DNA of 64,000 nucleotides from contig JAXDJJ010000030.1 in NCBI GenBank assembly GCA_034665745.1, positions 1 to 64,000 of the forward strand, given 5' to 3'. The notes beneath the pieces are model-generated. The model did no database searches. It was not told the origin of the DNA and saw only the letters and a list, made by a program, of their open reading frames with translations. The number at the start of each line of letters is the position of its first letter. The first letter of the stretch is position 1. A program made the position numbers and the translations under genes. Below, piece by piece: positions 26,247 through 35,183 of the stretch. This DNA is from JAXDJJ01 sp034665745. Lineage in GTDB: Bacteria > Actinomycetota > CADDZG01 > WHSQ01.

Positions 26247-27801
26247 AGGAAAGGTAGACTTGTGTGAACTCGGAGTCGCGGAGGCTTGGAGCGCGCTCCA
26301 TGGCACTTTTGAGGGAGTCCCATTCGACCTCCACCCGTCCAGAACGGTCGAATTTTCCAGCGACGAAAGAGCAGCGTCTCTCGGCCAATCGAAGAGCATC
26401 TGGATCCCAGCGATCCATCCCGAGATCGACCACGACGATCGGTGTCATCGACGTTCGAAGCACCGTTCCGAATGTTGTTGACTGTGGGAGATCGAATAGA
26501 ACGAGGTCTGCGCCTTCGAGGGCTTCATCAAATGGTCGTTCGTCCACTTGGCAACAGATCTCCCTTAGTTGCTGTGGTACTGGTGAACGGCTCTCTGGAT
26601 GGGGCTTGAGGATCACCTCGTACCCCCACTCAGCCAATTTCGAAAAGAGGCGCGCCTGCCAATCGACAGCGGGCATGTCCTGAAGTAATGGAGGAAAAAG
26701 CACGCGCTCCCCTGGGTAGACAGTTGCGGCATACAACACTCGCTTCACCTTGGTCGTGGAGGGCGACCTTGGCTTCGGTGATGGGATCGCGATGCTCAGG
26801 CTAGAGACGACAGGGAGATGGTCCGTCGGCAAGATCTTCTTGTCGAGATGCTTGTTGATGGCCTCTACCTGTGTGTGATTGAACGTGACGAATTCGTTGC
26901 ACTCGAAGAATTCCCAAAAGGGGCGCACGTCTGTTTCATAATGGCCATGGCCCTCAGCGTGATCGTGACCCCACGCCCGACCTCCTGACTTTCGAACCGC
27001 AAGCCGCAGCATCCGTGACCAAAGGATGCCCCCCGTTCCCGTCCAGAGTCTGGCCGGGAGGCGTTCAGGTCGTGCTGACAGCCTTCCCACATGTGCAGCG
27101 ATCGTTGAAGCGAGCTCTATCAAGTAGTCCGTCAGATATTCAGTCTCGTAGACCTCTAGTGTCACGTTCTCCTTGCTGAAGGCCTCGACCACGGCAGTTA
27201 CGTATTGCTCCACTCCCGCGGCAGTTCGGAAAACTCTTCTTTGGGCTCCGATCGCAGCTGCTTCAAGAGCAGGAAACCATCTGGCGATCGGTGCATAGAC
27301 GACCTTTTCATCGAATGCGCTTGCCCGCAGTCGCTCAACTTCGTTGATGGTTGTGGCGACGACGCTGCGCTTCAGGACGCGCTTGGTTGGCCAGGAGTAC
27401 CTGATCGGCCCTTTGCGGATCAATCCAGCTGCAGGACGAATGAGCTGCTTCCACTTGGGCTGAGATTGAAGGCCGTCTGCTAGGTAATCGAGGTACGGAG
27501 ATCTCTCTGCCTTTCTGCCCGCTGCAGCCGCAGCCCAAAGTCGCGCCGATGGTGGCAGGTCAATAGTTCCAGACTTTCCGACGAAGTGAGCTTGGCAAAC
27601 CGCGAGAGCTTCTTGCAGGAAGAAGTTCGACACGAGCGCAAGTGCGTCGTCGATCGAGCCAGTGCTCGCTCGCCTGGATTCTCTTGCAACGCTGACTATC
27701 GCTCGGTCGTGGATGTCCTTGAGTCGCGGATATGGCATCGGCCAGAGAAACCCTTCGACTCCATCTTGCCCGAGGGTGACCTTGGAGATATCGAAAGTCA
27801 T
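26236..27801 (-). CDS. Putative GT-B glycosyltransferase, LIC12162-like
   Basis: A 521-residue cytosolic protein of uncertain family. The C-terminal part (RVLYAATVYPGERVLFPPL, YEVILKPHPES, ADLVLFDLPQSTTFGTVL) has the pattern of GT-B enzymes such as CDP-glycerol transferases and the LIC12162 group, in which a KPHP or KYHP motif and a late Ser/Thr-rich loop contact the donor. The N-terminal half was not recognised. The stop overlaps the start of the asparagine-synthase-like gene by 11 bases and the start overlaps the FkbM gene by four, so it belongs to the amidination-module operon. Confidence 0.5.
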   Translation of the reverse strand: MTFDISKVTLGQDGVEGFLWPMPYPRLKDIHDRAIVSVARESRRASTGSIDDALALVSNFFLQEALAVCQAHFVGKSGTIDLPPSARLWAAAAAGRKAERSPYLDYLADGLQSQPKWKQLIRPAAGLIRKGPIRYSWPTKRVLKRSVVATTINEVERLRASAFDEKVVYAPIARWFPALEAAAIGAQRRVFRTAAGVEQYVTAVVEAFSKENVTLEVYETEYLTDYLIELASTIAAHVGRLSARPERLPARLWTGTGGILWSRMLRLAVRKSGGRAWGHDHAEGHGHYETDVRPFWEFFECNEFVTFNHTQVEAINKHLDKKILPTDHLPVVSSLSIAIPSPKPRSPSTTKVKRVLYAATVYPGERVLFPPLLQDMPAVDWQARLFSKLAEWGYEVILKPHPESRSPVPQQLREICCQVDERPFDEALEGADLVLFDLPQSTTFGTVLRTSMTPIVVVDLGMDRWDPDALRLAERRCSFVAGKFDRSGRVEVEWDSLKSAMERAPSLRDSEFTQVYLSYGT

Positions 27802-28739
27802 TCGGAACTGACGGGTGGCACTAGCAGTACAGAGCGCACTCCGCCTCGGACCGAGACAAGATCAAGGAGGTGTTCTGACGCGATACCCGTGAAGACGCTG
27901 CGGACCATGTCATCCGTTCGGATCGTGAACGTTGAGCGATAGCCCAATGACTTGATCGCTTGCGCTCCCGATTCCGTTGACGAGCCAACGAACATTGGCT
28001 GGTACCCAGCGTCGAGTAGCCGCTGAAGGGGACGGGTGATGTCGTGGCTTAATGAATACTGCCGGAGATGAGTTTCGAAGAGGACCATTGGAGCCATGGA
28101 TCCACTCTCGACCTCGGTGGCTAAGTCAGACAGAATCTCGACTTCATGTCCTTCGACATCCATACGGATCAGGTCGGGGCGCATGTTTCCACTCACCTCA
28201 GAGATAGTAAGAGCCTGCACTTCGACCGATTCGCCCGATAGGTGGGCAGCGCCATTCTGGTGCAGTGTATTGAGATTGCGCTGACGAGACAGAAGCAGGC
28301 TGACCGTACCTGTGCGATCAGACACGGCTGCGTGGACCACTGGAACGTCATGTTTCCCATTTAGCTCGAGGTTCTTCCTCAGCAGGTCCACATTGATCGC
28401 TGAGGGTTCCACCGCAACGACGCTCCCTGTTGAGCCGATCAACCCCAACTCGATCAGAGGGTAGTAGCCGATGTTTGCTCCGATATCAAGAACATTCATC
28501 CCAGGCTTCAGAACTTGTTCGAGCATCCACTTGTGTTCTAGCTCTCGTTTCCCGAACAGCAGAAGGGTTCGTGAGATGCCCTCATCGTTGAGATCGAGGA
28601 GCATCTCAAAGTCGAAGACCCTTCTCCGAATCAGTTCACAGTTCAAAACCTTGCTGTAGATGGCCCCGCGCGCTCCATGGAGCACGGCCTTGACGACCGC
28701 GGGAAGACCTCGGGTTCGCACCAAGGATAGTGGGGTCAT
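27798..28739 (-). CDS. FkbM-family methyltransferase
   Basis: A 313-residue SAM-dependent methyltransferase of the FkbM type, which usually O-methylates sugars or polyketides. Visible motifs are VLDIGANIGYYPLIE (SAM loop), VVAVEPSAINVDLLRKNLELN and the family signature LIRMDVEGHEVEIL, where the DVEGxE block is diagnostic. A leader of about 70 residues precedes the domain. It overlaps neighbours by four bases on both sides within a seven-gene minus-strand operon. Substrate is probably a sugar of the local glycan. Confidence 0.85.
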   Translation of the reverse strand: MTPLSLVRTRGLPAVVKAVLHGARGAIYSKVLNCELIRRRVFDFEMLLDLNDEGISRTLLLFGKRELEHKWMLEQVLKPGMNVLDIGANIGYYPLIELGLIGSTGSVVAVEPSAINVDLLRKNLELNGKHDVPVVHAAVSDRTGTVSLLLSRQRNLNTLHQNGAAHLSGESVEVQALTISEVSGNMRPDLIRMDVEGHEVEILSDLATEVESGSMAPMVLFETHLRQYSLSHDITRPLQRLLDAGYQPMFVGSSTESGAQAIKSLGYRSTFTIRTDDMVRSVFTGIASEHLLDLVSVRGGVRSVLLVPPVSSE

Positions 28740-29527
28740 TGATGCATCTGGTTCGGTCTCACAAAAAATTCGCCCTTTGACAAGTGTTGCGTTTGAGCCC
28801 CATCCTCGGTGAAGAACTCGTAGTGGAGAGACGCCAGCAGGTCTTCAACTTCCTTCACGCTTTCGCCGAGCAACGATAGTTCGGGTGGGTGGACGCTGAG
28901 GAACAAGCGCGGCCGGTGGCGGGCCAATGTTTCGGTCGCACCCCGTAGAACCTTGAGTTCGGCCCCCTCGACATCGATCTTCATCACATCGGGCGCGAGT
29001 CCATTATCTCTGCAGAATCCATCGATCGAGATAGCGGAGCGGCTGCTCTGTCTGTAGGTCAGAGACCCTTTCTTCACCACCAGGGAATTCATCCCACTCG
29101 GCTCAGCCAACTCGAAAAATGCCACGTGCTCACCGGGAGTATCGCCGACCAAGGCCTCAACTACCTCGACATTGTCGATGGAGTTGAGGTGAAGATGTCG
29201 CCGGAGAAGGTTCAGGTTTGCTTCAGCCGGTTCGAAGGCGATAACCCTGCCTCTCGAGCCAATGGCCTGACTCATCGGCAAGGAAACGAAACCCACATGC
29301 GCGCCAACATCGAAAACGCAACGCGCACCTTTGCATTCGTCGATACATTGCACGAACGCGGCGTTGAGTCCCTCACCCCAGCGCTCCAGATGCATGAAGG
29401 CAAAATGGGCATCGATCTTGAAGGGCCCGAAGGGGCCGATCCTCCGACTCACAGAAGGTCGCACTGGCGAGTGAGCTATTGCCCACCTGTAGCTTCTACC
29501 CATCGCGCTCTTGATCCGGCTGCTCAC
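28736..29527 (-). CDS. FkbM-family methyltransferase
   Basis: Second FkbM methyltransferase of the operon, 263 residues. It shows VFDVGAHVGFVSLPMSQ, VIAFEPAEANLNLLRRHLHLN and VMKIDVEGAELKVLRG, the same three blocks in the same order as its neighbour, but the two are clearly different sequences and not a recent duplication. The start overlaps the hisF2 stop by four bases. Two such enzymes side by side suggest methylation of two different hydroxyls or two different sugars. Confidence 0.85.
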   Translation of the reverse strand: MSSRIKSAMGRSYRWAIAHSPVRPSVSRRIGPFGPFKIDAHFAFMHLERWGEGLNAAFVQCIDECKGARCVFDVGAHVGFVSLPMSQAIGSRGRVIAFEPAEANLNLLRRHLHLNSIDNVEVVEALVGDTPGEHVAFFELAEPSGMNSLVVKKGSLTYRQSSRSAISIDGFCRDNGLAPDVMKIDVEGAELKVLRGATETLARHRPRLFLSVHPPELSLLGESVKEVEDLLASLHYEFFTEDGAQTQHLSKGEFFVRPNQMHQ

Positions 29528-30279
29528 AGTCTTACCGGGATCCCCTGAGCGTCCAGATAGTTTTTCGCTTCCTGGGGGGTCTGCTCCGTGAACTGAAACA
29601 TGCTGGACGCGGCAACGGCGGATGCGTCGGCTTCAAGGATGGCTCTTGCGAGATGGTCGTATGTGCCGGCACCTCCCGACGCAACAACCGGGATGTCTAC
29701 GGCCCCGGTAACCGAAGCAATCAACTCGAGGTCGTATCCAGACAGTGTTCCGTCGCGCTCGATCGACGTGATGATTATTTCGCCCGCACCCAAAGTCTCA
29801 GCATTCCTTGCAGCGTCGACCGGAGTAACCCCCGTAGCTTTCGTTCCTGAGTGCGTAAAGACCTCGTAACCGTGCTCGCTCTTTCGAGCATCTATCGAAA
29901 CCACAACACATTGGACCCCGAAGCGCCGCGCTGCCTGCTCGATAAGCTCTGGCTGCTCCACAGCCGCCGTATTCATTGCAACTTTGTCGGCTCCGGCACG
30001 AAGCAGTTGCCGGACGTCATCCAGTTCGCGCACTCCACCGCCGACCGTTAGAGGCATAAAGCACTCGTCGGCAAGATCATCGATGAGGGCGAAATCTGGG
30101 CCCCTGCCTTCGTTCGTTGCGGTGATGTCTAAGAACACCAGTTCGTCCACGTTTCTCATGTTGTAGACCTTGATCGATTGAAGCGCGCTGCCGATCCGTC
30201 GCCAGGAGTCAAAGGCGACCCCTTTCACCAGACCGAAGTCTTTGAACAGGAGCGTAGGCAGGACACGCTTCTTGAGCAT
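29524..30279 (-). CDS. hisF2: HisF2-type acetamidino-modification cyclase subunit
   Basis: A 251-residue TIM-barrel protein close to HisF, with TVGGGVRELDDVRQLLRAGADKVAMNTAA and VVASGGAGTYDHLARAI as phosphate-binding blocks. Next to HisH- and WbpG-like genes, and with no other histidine genes around, it fits the HisF2/AglZ group. There it does not make histidine but, with HisH2, supplies ammonia to the amidotransferase that turns an N-acetyl group on a sugar into an acetamidino group. The N-terminus reads RVLPTLLFKDFGLVKG where histidine-pathway HisF has CLDVKDGRVVKG. It lies three bases from hisH2. Confidence 0.87.
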   Translation of the reverse strand: MLKKRVLPTLLFKDFGLVKGVAFDSWRRIGSALQSIKVYNMRNVDELVFLDITATNEGRGPDFALIDDLADECFMPLTVGGGVRELDDVRQLLRAGADKVAMNTAAVEQPELIEQAARRFGVQCVVVSIDARKSEHGYEVFTHSGTKATGVTPVDAARNAETLGAGEIIITSIERDGTLSGYDLELIASVTGAVDIPVVASGGAGTYDHLARAILEADASAVAASSMFQFTEQTPQEAKNYLDAQGIPVRL

Positions 30280-30282
30280 CTC

Positions 30283-30891
30283 CTAAGCCACAAACAACTC
30301 GAGCAACCGCAAGCCCCGTGCCTGGCTCTTTTCCGGATGGAACTGAAACCCTAGGACATTGTCCCGTTCGATCACCGAAGTGAAGCCGCCGCAATATGGC
30401 GTTGTGGCAACAACATCGTCGGGGTCTGCGCAGCGCACTTCGTAGCTGTGGACGAAATAGAAATCGGACCCGGATTCGACTTGACCCACGAGCGGGCTCT
30501 CTCGGGTCAGATTGACCTCGTTCCATCCCATATGCGGGACTCGCTCACCGTTCGTTGGCTTGAGTAGCTGGACGTCGCCTTGGATCAAGCCCAACCCCTG
30601 GTGCAGCCCGCCCTCGGTGCCCGTTGTCATCAATAGTTGCATTCCCAAACACACGCCAAGGACAGGGATCCCCTGTTCGGCTTGTTCTCGAATCGCATCG
30701 TCCATCCCTCGGTCACGAAGATTCTGCATCGCTTCCCCGAACGCCCCCACTCCAGGAAGCACTATCCGGTTTGCCACCCTGAGCCCGTCGGGGGTCTCAC
30801 ATATCTCTGAAGACCCGCCAACCTCTTCGACCGCCCGCGCTATCGAGTGAAGGTTGCACATACCAGAGTCGACGATCGCAACCTTGTTCAT
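30283..30891 (-). CDS. hisH2: HisH2-type glutamine amidotransferase subunit
   Basis: Class I glutamine amidotransferase of 202 residues. The nucleophile cysteine is in VLGVCLGMQLL, and the His-Glu pair in LGFQFHPEKSQARG; the oxyanion region is VLPGVGAFGEAMQNL. It makes ammonia from glutamine and passes it through the HisF2 barrel. Its start overlaps the amidotransferase stop by four bases, consistent with a fixed WbpG-HisH2-HisF2 complex as known from P. aeruginosa O-antigen loci. The role in sugar amidination is inferred from this neighbourhood. Confidence 0.88.
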   Translation of the reverse strand: MNKVAIVDSGMCNLHSIARAVEEVGGSSEICETPDGLRVANRIVLPGVGAFGEAMQNLRDRGMDDAIREQAEQGIPVLGVCLGMQLLMTTGTEGGLHQGLGLIQGDVQLLKPTNGERVPHMGWNEVNLTRESPLVGQVESGSDFYFVHSYEVRCADPDDVVATTPYCGGFTSVIERDNVLGFQFHPEKSQARGLRLLELFVA

Positions 30892-32075
30892 GGGTTGTCG
30901 TAGTTAATCTTGGTCAGGTTGCCGCGATCGTCCTTGACCAGCTCGTCTCGGTTGTCCGTGATGAACAGCTTGCGGTTCGTGAATCGGTCGCAAATCAACA
31001 CGAACTCTTCGAATGACATGTCGATCTCGCTGAGGATGTCCTCGAGGGCCACACCAAGGTAGGTCCACGGAAAGAGCCCGTCGCGCTTTCTCACCAAGTG
31101 GAGTGCGTCGGAGCGGGAAAGCCGTCCGCGGCGCACATGGAGGCAAGCGATGTCGGTCGCTCGTCCAAAGGCGAACTTTAGGAACTTGAAGTAGTCATGG
31201 ATCCCAGTCTGAAGGTTGTCTAGGTTTTCGTAGTTCGCCAGAGATCCCTCGACCATGTCCTTGTACGTCTCAAAACCGTGGCCCTGCGCGATCAAAGCAT
31301 TGCTGTAGCCGTCCCATCGGAGGAAGTGACCCAAGAACAATCCACTTACCCCTACGTCAGCGAGTTCCTCGTCACTCGGGTAGTTGTACTGGATCAGGTC
31401 ACGCTCCGTTAGTCCTTCTTGTCCGATGAGGTCGCTGACCCTTAGTCCAAGAAGCCCACCAAACTCCTCTAGCCACCGACGATTAAGTACATGGTCTTGA
31501 CCGGAAGCGGCTGGGCCTCCGTACTCATTCTGAGGATTCTCGCCCCAGACGATCAACTGGATCCCGAGCTGCATCGCTATCCTCACAGGGATCGTGAAGA
31601 TCGTGACGTGCTCGGGCCAGGAGATGTCGCCGACTTGACGCAAGGCCAGGCGATTGATCTTGCGTCTAACGACAGGGTTCGTAGTTACCTCGATGTAGTC
31701 CACGCCCAGCTTCTTGATGTTCTCGATGTTCCTGCGGCCGATGTCGGAGAGATGGTCAGTGGTAGCGGTCACGCAGAGCGGAGTGGCTCCCAGTTCTAGC
31801 AATCTAATGACCTGGTAGGTGCTGTCCTTTCCTCCGCTCACTGGAACCACGCAGTCGTAGTTGCCTCGCGACCTGCCGGAGCTCTTCTCTAGAAGGTCAA
31901 CCAGCTCCGATCGACGCTTATCCCAATCGACTACTTCCCTCGCGTCCATGTTTCGGCATGCTTCACAGGCTCCATCCGGTCCGATCTGGAGGTCGGGCTT
32001 CGTTTCGGGCATGACACACCGAACGCAGTAGCGGATATGTCTGTTCGCTGTCGTCGTCTCGATAGGATTTTCCAT
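30888..32075 (-). CDS. N-acetyl sugar amidotransferase (WbpG/PseA family)
   Basis: A 395-residue ATP-pyrophosphatase enzyme that adenylates the amide oxygen of an N-acyl sugar so ammonia can replace it, giving an amidine. The N-terminus has a zinc-ribbon-like set of cysteines (YCVRCVMPETKPD, then CEACRN) and the PP-loop VPVSGGKDSTYQV. These features define the WbpG/PseA/LegG-like family. The start was put at 32075 (MENPIETT), which has a GGGAG ribosome site; an upstream ATG at 32096 is possible. It is the first gene of the seven-gene operon running to 24636. Confidence 0.88.
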   Translation of the reverse strand: MENPIETTTANRHIRYCVRCVMPETKPDLQIGPDGACEACRNMDAREVVDWDKRRSELVDLLEKSSGRSRGNYDCVVPVSGGKDSTYQVIRLLELGATPLCVTATTDHLSDIGRRNIENIKKLGVDYIEVTTNPVVRRKINRLALRQVGDISWPEHVTIFTIPVRIAMQLGIQLIVWGENPQNEYGGPAASGQDHVLNRRWLEEFGGLLGLRVSDLIGQEGLTERDLIQYNYPSDEELADVGVSGLFLGHFLRWDGYSNALIAQGHGFETYKDMVEGSLANYENLDNLQTGIHDYFKFLKFAFGRATDIACLHVRRGRLSRSDALHLVRKRDGLFPWTYLGVALEDILSEIDMSFEEFVLICDRFTNRKLFITDNRDELVKDDRGNLTKINYDNP

Positions 32076-32096
32076 GTAGTGAGGCTCCCGTTGCAT

Positions 32097-32216
32097 GTGG
32101 TCTACGTGTTTGCTACTTCAGGCAGAGGATGAAGATTAGCCTGGTGAATCTTCTAAGGGCGTCGCGTGTAGGGGTGGTACCAATGGCTCTTCTTGAGTCG
32201 CGGAGGAGGTGAGTAG
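32097..32216. promoter_or_regulatory. Divergent promoter region, amidotransferase operon and FkbM gene
   Basis: A 120-base gap between the two divergent units; both promoters must lie here. The GGAGGAGG ribosome site at 32202-32209 serves the plus-strand gene. No clear -35/-10 pair or repeat was identified. Confidence 0.4.
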
Positions 32217-33320
32217 GTGCGACGAGTGGTCTCGAACGATATCGACCCCTTTGTTCACCAGGTCCTTCACCAAGACTTCTTGTCGTCACCTTTCATCACT
32301 TACGACGTAGGCGCGGCTGGACAGCTGTTCAGCTTTTTCCCCCTCGGAGAGGATGCTAGGTCTCATGTGATGGCATTCGAGCCGACCCCCGTGAGCTTTG
32401 CTCGACTGAAAAGTCGTTACGGGTCCGTTCGGAACGTGAGTCTTTTTGAGAATGCAGTGGCGGACAAGGCTGGTCCTGTGACGCTAAACGTGCACCGAGA
32501 GGCTCCAACCGTTTCCGGCTTGGTGAAACATACCTATGGCGACGATCGGGACTGGACAGAGGCGCTGGTCGAGGGAGTGACGCTCGATGGCATCGCTGCC
32601 CAAGAAGTTAAGCCCCCTGATTTCTTGAAGTTGGACACCGAAGGTTCTGAGCTGCAGATCCTGCGCGGTGGCGAATCCGTGTTGGAGGCGGAGGTCTTGG
32701 GGATCTACTCGGAGTTCCATTTCTGGAAGGCAGATGGACAGGGCGCCCGATTCAGCGAGATAGATGAGTTCTTAACCGCGAGGGGGTTCGCCTTATTCGA
32801 CTTGCAGTTGGAACGAGGGTTGAGCACGGTCGGAGGAAAGAAGAGCCGCCTCAACGGTGGCAATGCTTTGTTCATCCGGGACATCTACGACCTATTTGAA
32901 CGCAACTCTGAGATCACACTTTCGACAATGAGACAGAAGGTGATCAAGCTGTTGACGATCGCAGTGCACTATTTCTACTTCGACTATGCGTTGGAGATCA
33001 TCAACGTCGGGGAAAGTGAAGGTGCTCTCGAGAAGGATGAGGCGCGCATCCTGTCCCAGGAGCTAGGTAAAGTCACCGATGTAGCTCATGTGCTCGAGCG
33101 CCTTCCGCTCAGGCACAGGCTGGGAGCGCTGTTCGACTTTCTTTCCTGGTGTTGCTACCCGGAAGCGCGCAAATCCTGGCCTCCGATGCACAACAATATT
33201 GGCAATCGCCGAAGCGCGTTGGTTCGTCGACGGAAAGCGTCAACTGCCGTAGTACTCCATGACCCGATGCGGAGACGCCACGAAGAAACCTGTGAGCAAC
33301 TAGAGGTCCGCATCTCGTAA
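32217..33320 (+). CDS. FkbM-family methyltransferase with C-terminal extension
   Basis: A 367-residue protein with GTG start and a strong GGAGGAGG site seven bases upstream. The FkbM core covers about residues 25-230: TYDVGAAGQLFSFF in place of the usual GANIG loop, VMAFEPTPVSFARLKSRY and FLKLDTEGSELQILRGG as the diagnostic acidic block. A further 130 residues, mostly helical, follow and are not part of the minimal family; they may bind the acceptor. It is divergent from the amidotransferase operon and convergent with pseI. It is the third FkbM gene in 6 kb. Confidence 0.8.
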   Translation: MRRVVSNDIDPFVHQVLHQDFLSSPFITYDVGAAGQLFSFFPLGEDARSHVMAFEPTPVSFARLKSRYGSVRNVSLFENAVADKAGPVTLNVHREAPTVSGLVKHTYGDDRDWTEALVEGVTLDGIAAQEVKPPDFLKLDTEGSELQILRGGESVLEAEVLGIYSEFHFWKADGQGARFSEIDEFLTARGFALFDLQLERGLSTVGGKKSRLNGGNALFIRDIYDLFERNSEITLSTMRQKVIKLLTIAVHYFYFDYALEIINVGESEGALEKDEARILSQELGKVTDVAHVLERLPLRHRLGALFDFLSWCCYPEARKSWPPMHNNIGNRRSALVRRRKASTAVVLHDPMRRRHEETCEQLEVRIS

Positions 33321-33345
33321 CAGACACGAACGCATCTCTGAGGGG

Positions 33346-34404
33346 CTAGTCGTCCGATACCAGATCCCAGGACAGCGGCGTGCCTCTGGCGATGTTCACG
33401 AGAGCATTCCTCGCGAGGATCTCTTCGAGATGCTGAGGAGGCAGTCCCAGGCCCGGTCGGATGGAGCGCACGTTAGTCATGTTGAAGGCCTCGCCGGCCG
33501 CGATGTCTTCCACGACGTAAAGGGACCGCCTGAGAACTAGGTTCGCTTGCTCGGATGGCTTGATGTTGTAATCGACCGATCCCAGCGACGTCCACGCTTC
33601 TCGGCAGTAACGAGTTAGGTCTTGGAATTCATCGGGTTCGAGCGAGAAGGCGGCGTCGGGCCCTCCGTTTGCTCTATCGAGCGTCAAGTGTTTCTCGATG
33701 ATGGATGCGCCCGAGGCGATCGCGGCTACGGCTACGACATGTGTCAGGGAATGGTCCGAGAGCCCGATGACCGCGTCGAACCTCTGGGAGAGATCCTGGA
33801 TCGTTGCGAGGTTCGCTTCCTCTGGTGGACTCGGATAGCCACTGATGCAGTGCAACAGTGCGGTCTCGTTCCTTCCGGTGGGGTTAGCAGCAGCGAAGGC
33901 CGCTTCGATCTCCTGCAATGACGCCAGCCCCGTGGAGAGGATCACAGGTTTACCTGTCTCCGCCACACTCTTGATCAAACCGATGTCGACGATCTCGAAT
34001 GAGGCGATCTTGTAGGCAGGTGCTCCAAGGCTCTCGAGCAACTCAATCGAGGTCGGGTCGAATGGACTGCTAAACAAGGTGATCTCCGCAGACCGCGCAT
34101 GGAGGAAGAGTTCCTCATGCCATTCCCAAGGAGTGTGGGTTTCCTTGTAGAGATCGAACAAGGTTCTTCCTGCCCACGGGCCGTCCTCGAGATCGAATCC
34201 TCGGCCCCTGTGATCGATTGTGATCGTGTCCGGGCGGTAGGTCTGAATCTTGACTGCGTCAGCGCCCGCGCGCTTGGCTTCGTCGATCAACCGCAAAGCA
34301 TTCGCCAGTTGACCACCGTGATTTCCTGAAAGCTCCGCGATTAGGTAGGGGGGATAGTCTCTTCCGATATCTCTTCCGTCGATCCGGATTCTTGGCCTAT
34401 CCAT
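33346..34404 (-). CDS. pseI: Pseudaminic acid synthase PseI (NeuB family)
   Basis: Condenses phosphoenolpyruvate with a 2,4-diamino-trideoxy hexose to form the nine-carbon nonulosonic acid. At 352 residues it has the normal length. AELSGNHGG (23-31) is the PseI form of the NeuB opening, followed by AGADAVKIQTY, a TIM-barrel core with SSPFDPTSIELLE and YKIASFE, and a C-terminal SAF/antifreeze-like domain from about 285 (RRSLYVVEDIAAGEAF, NVRSIRPGLGLPP). It overlaps the formyltransferase-like gene by eight bases and ends the minus-strand pse operon. Confidence 0.92.
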   Translation of the reverse strand: MDRPRIRIDGRDIGRDYPPYLIAELSGNHGGQLANALRLIDEAKRAGADAVKIQTYRPDTITIDHRGRGFDLEDGPWAGRTLFDLYKETHTPWEWHEELFLHARSAEITLFSSPFDPTSIELLESLGAPAYKIASFEIVDIGLIKSVAETGKPVILSTGLASLQEIEAAFAAANPTGRNETALLHCISGYPSPPEEANLATIQDLSQRFDAVIGLSDHSLTHVVAVAAIASGASIIEKHLTLDRANGGPDAAFSLEPDEFQDLTRYCREAWTSLGSVDYNIKPSEQANLVLRRSLYVVEDIAAGEAFNMTNVRSIRPGLGLPPQHLEEILARNALVNIARGTPLSWDLVSDD

Positions 34405-35161
34405 CCTCGTCAGAAACGTACCTGAGAGCCACCTCCAACGAGACCTGACGCCCGTTGACGGTGAAGGTTGCCCCTGGATAGCCAGGGAACGTCCGGGCTC
34501 TGACGATGTTGAGCAACCTACGAGCCTTTAAGCCTTGCTCGAGTTCTATCTCGTCCAAGCTGGTGAGATCGGCTTGCAAGTGAAAGGTTCCGGAGCCAGG
34601 ATCTTGGGGGATCCTCGGAGCCGCACCCATTCGGATCAGTGGCCACGCACGCGCGAACAGGTCGATCGAAGCTTGCTGCAGCTTCTCGTAGAGAGAACCT
34701 CCGGTGTCCGTCGGCTCGATGTTCACCTGCTGCCTCATGATCACGTCGCCCGTGTCTATTCCTTCGTCTATGTAATGGATCGTTACGCCAGCCGGCGTCT
34801 CATCAACGATGCTCCAAACGTTTGGATTAGCTCCCCGGTTGAATGGCAGGTAACCCGAATGGATGTTGATGCAACCGTGTGGAAAGCTCTCAAAGAGCTC
34901 GGGTTTGAGGATGTATCCGAAGTTGGCAGAAACTCCGATCTCGGGATGAAGGCTCTTCATATGCGCCGCGACCTTGGGCGATCTCAATGAGTCGCCTTCA
35001 AGGATGTTCTGTGGGTTCAAAGAGCATGCAGCGACTATCTCGTTGCGAAACGTCGCTCTCTTTTCCGGATGGACGACCAACGCGACGATCTCGTCTTCTT
35101 GGGTGAGGGCTTGGCTGATCTGCCATCCAACCCACCCATTGGCAAACAGAGCTAATCGCAC
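34397..35161 (-). CDS. Formyltransferase-like enzyme in the pse operon
   Basis: A 254-residue protein of the methionyl-tRNA formyltransferase/ArnA fold. The catalytic triad is visible as Asn99, His101 (CINIHSGYLP) and Asp136 (DEGIDTGD), with nearly the same spacing as in sugar N-formyltransferases. A short C-terminal domain (NIVRARTFPGYPGATF) follows, like the sugar enzymes and shorter than Fmt. It sits between pseG and pseI, where an N-acyltransferase is needed, and no PseH-like acetyltransferase is visible. It probably formylates the C4 amine of the precursor. The GTG at 35161 follows the pseG stop by 22 bases; a longer frame from 35236 overlaps pseG. Confidence 0.82.
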   Translation of the reverse strand: MRLALFANGWVGWQISQALTQEDEIVALVVHPEKRATFRNEIVAACSLNPQNILEGDSLRSPKVAAHMKSLHPEIGVSANFGYILKPELFESFPHGCINIHSGYLPFNRGANPNVWSIVDETPAGVTIHYIDEGIDTGDVIMRQQVNIEPTDTGGSLYEKLQQASIDLFARAWPLIRMGAAPRIPQDPGSGTFHLQADLTSLDEIELEQGLKARRLLNIVRARTFPGYPGATFTVNGRQVSLEVALRYVSDEDG

Positions 35162-35183
35162 GCGGTGTCCCAGGGCCTGAGGG

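Noticed and set aside
29524..30891. Histidine biosynthesis genes hisF and hisH
   Set aside because: No other his genes nearby, and they are coupled to a WbpG-type amidotransferase in a glycan locus, which is the signature of the HisF2/HisH2 branch.
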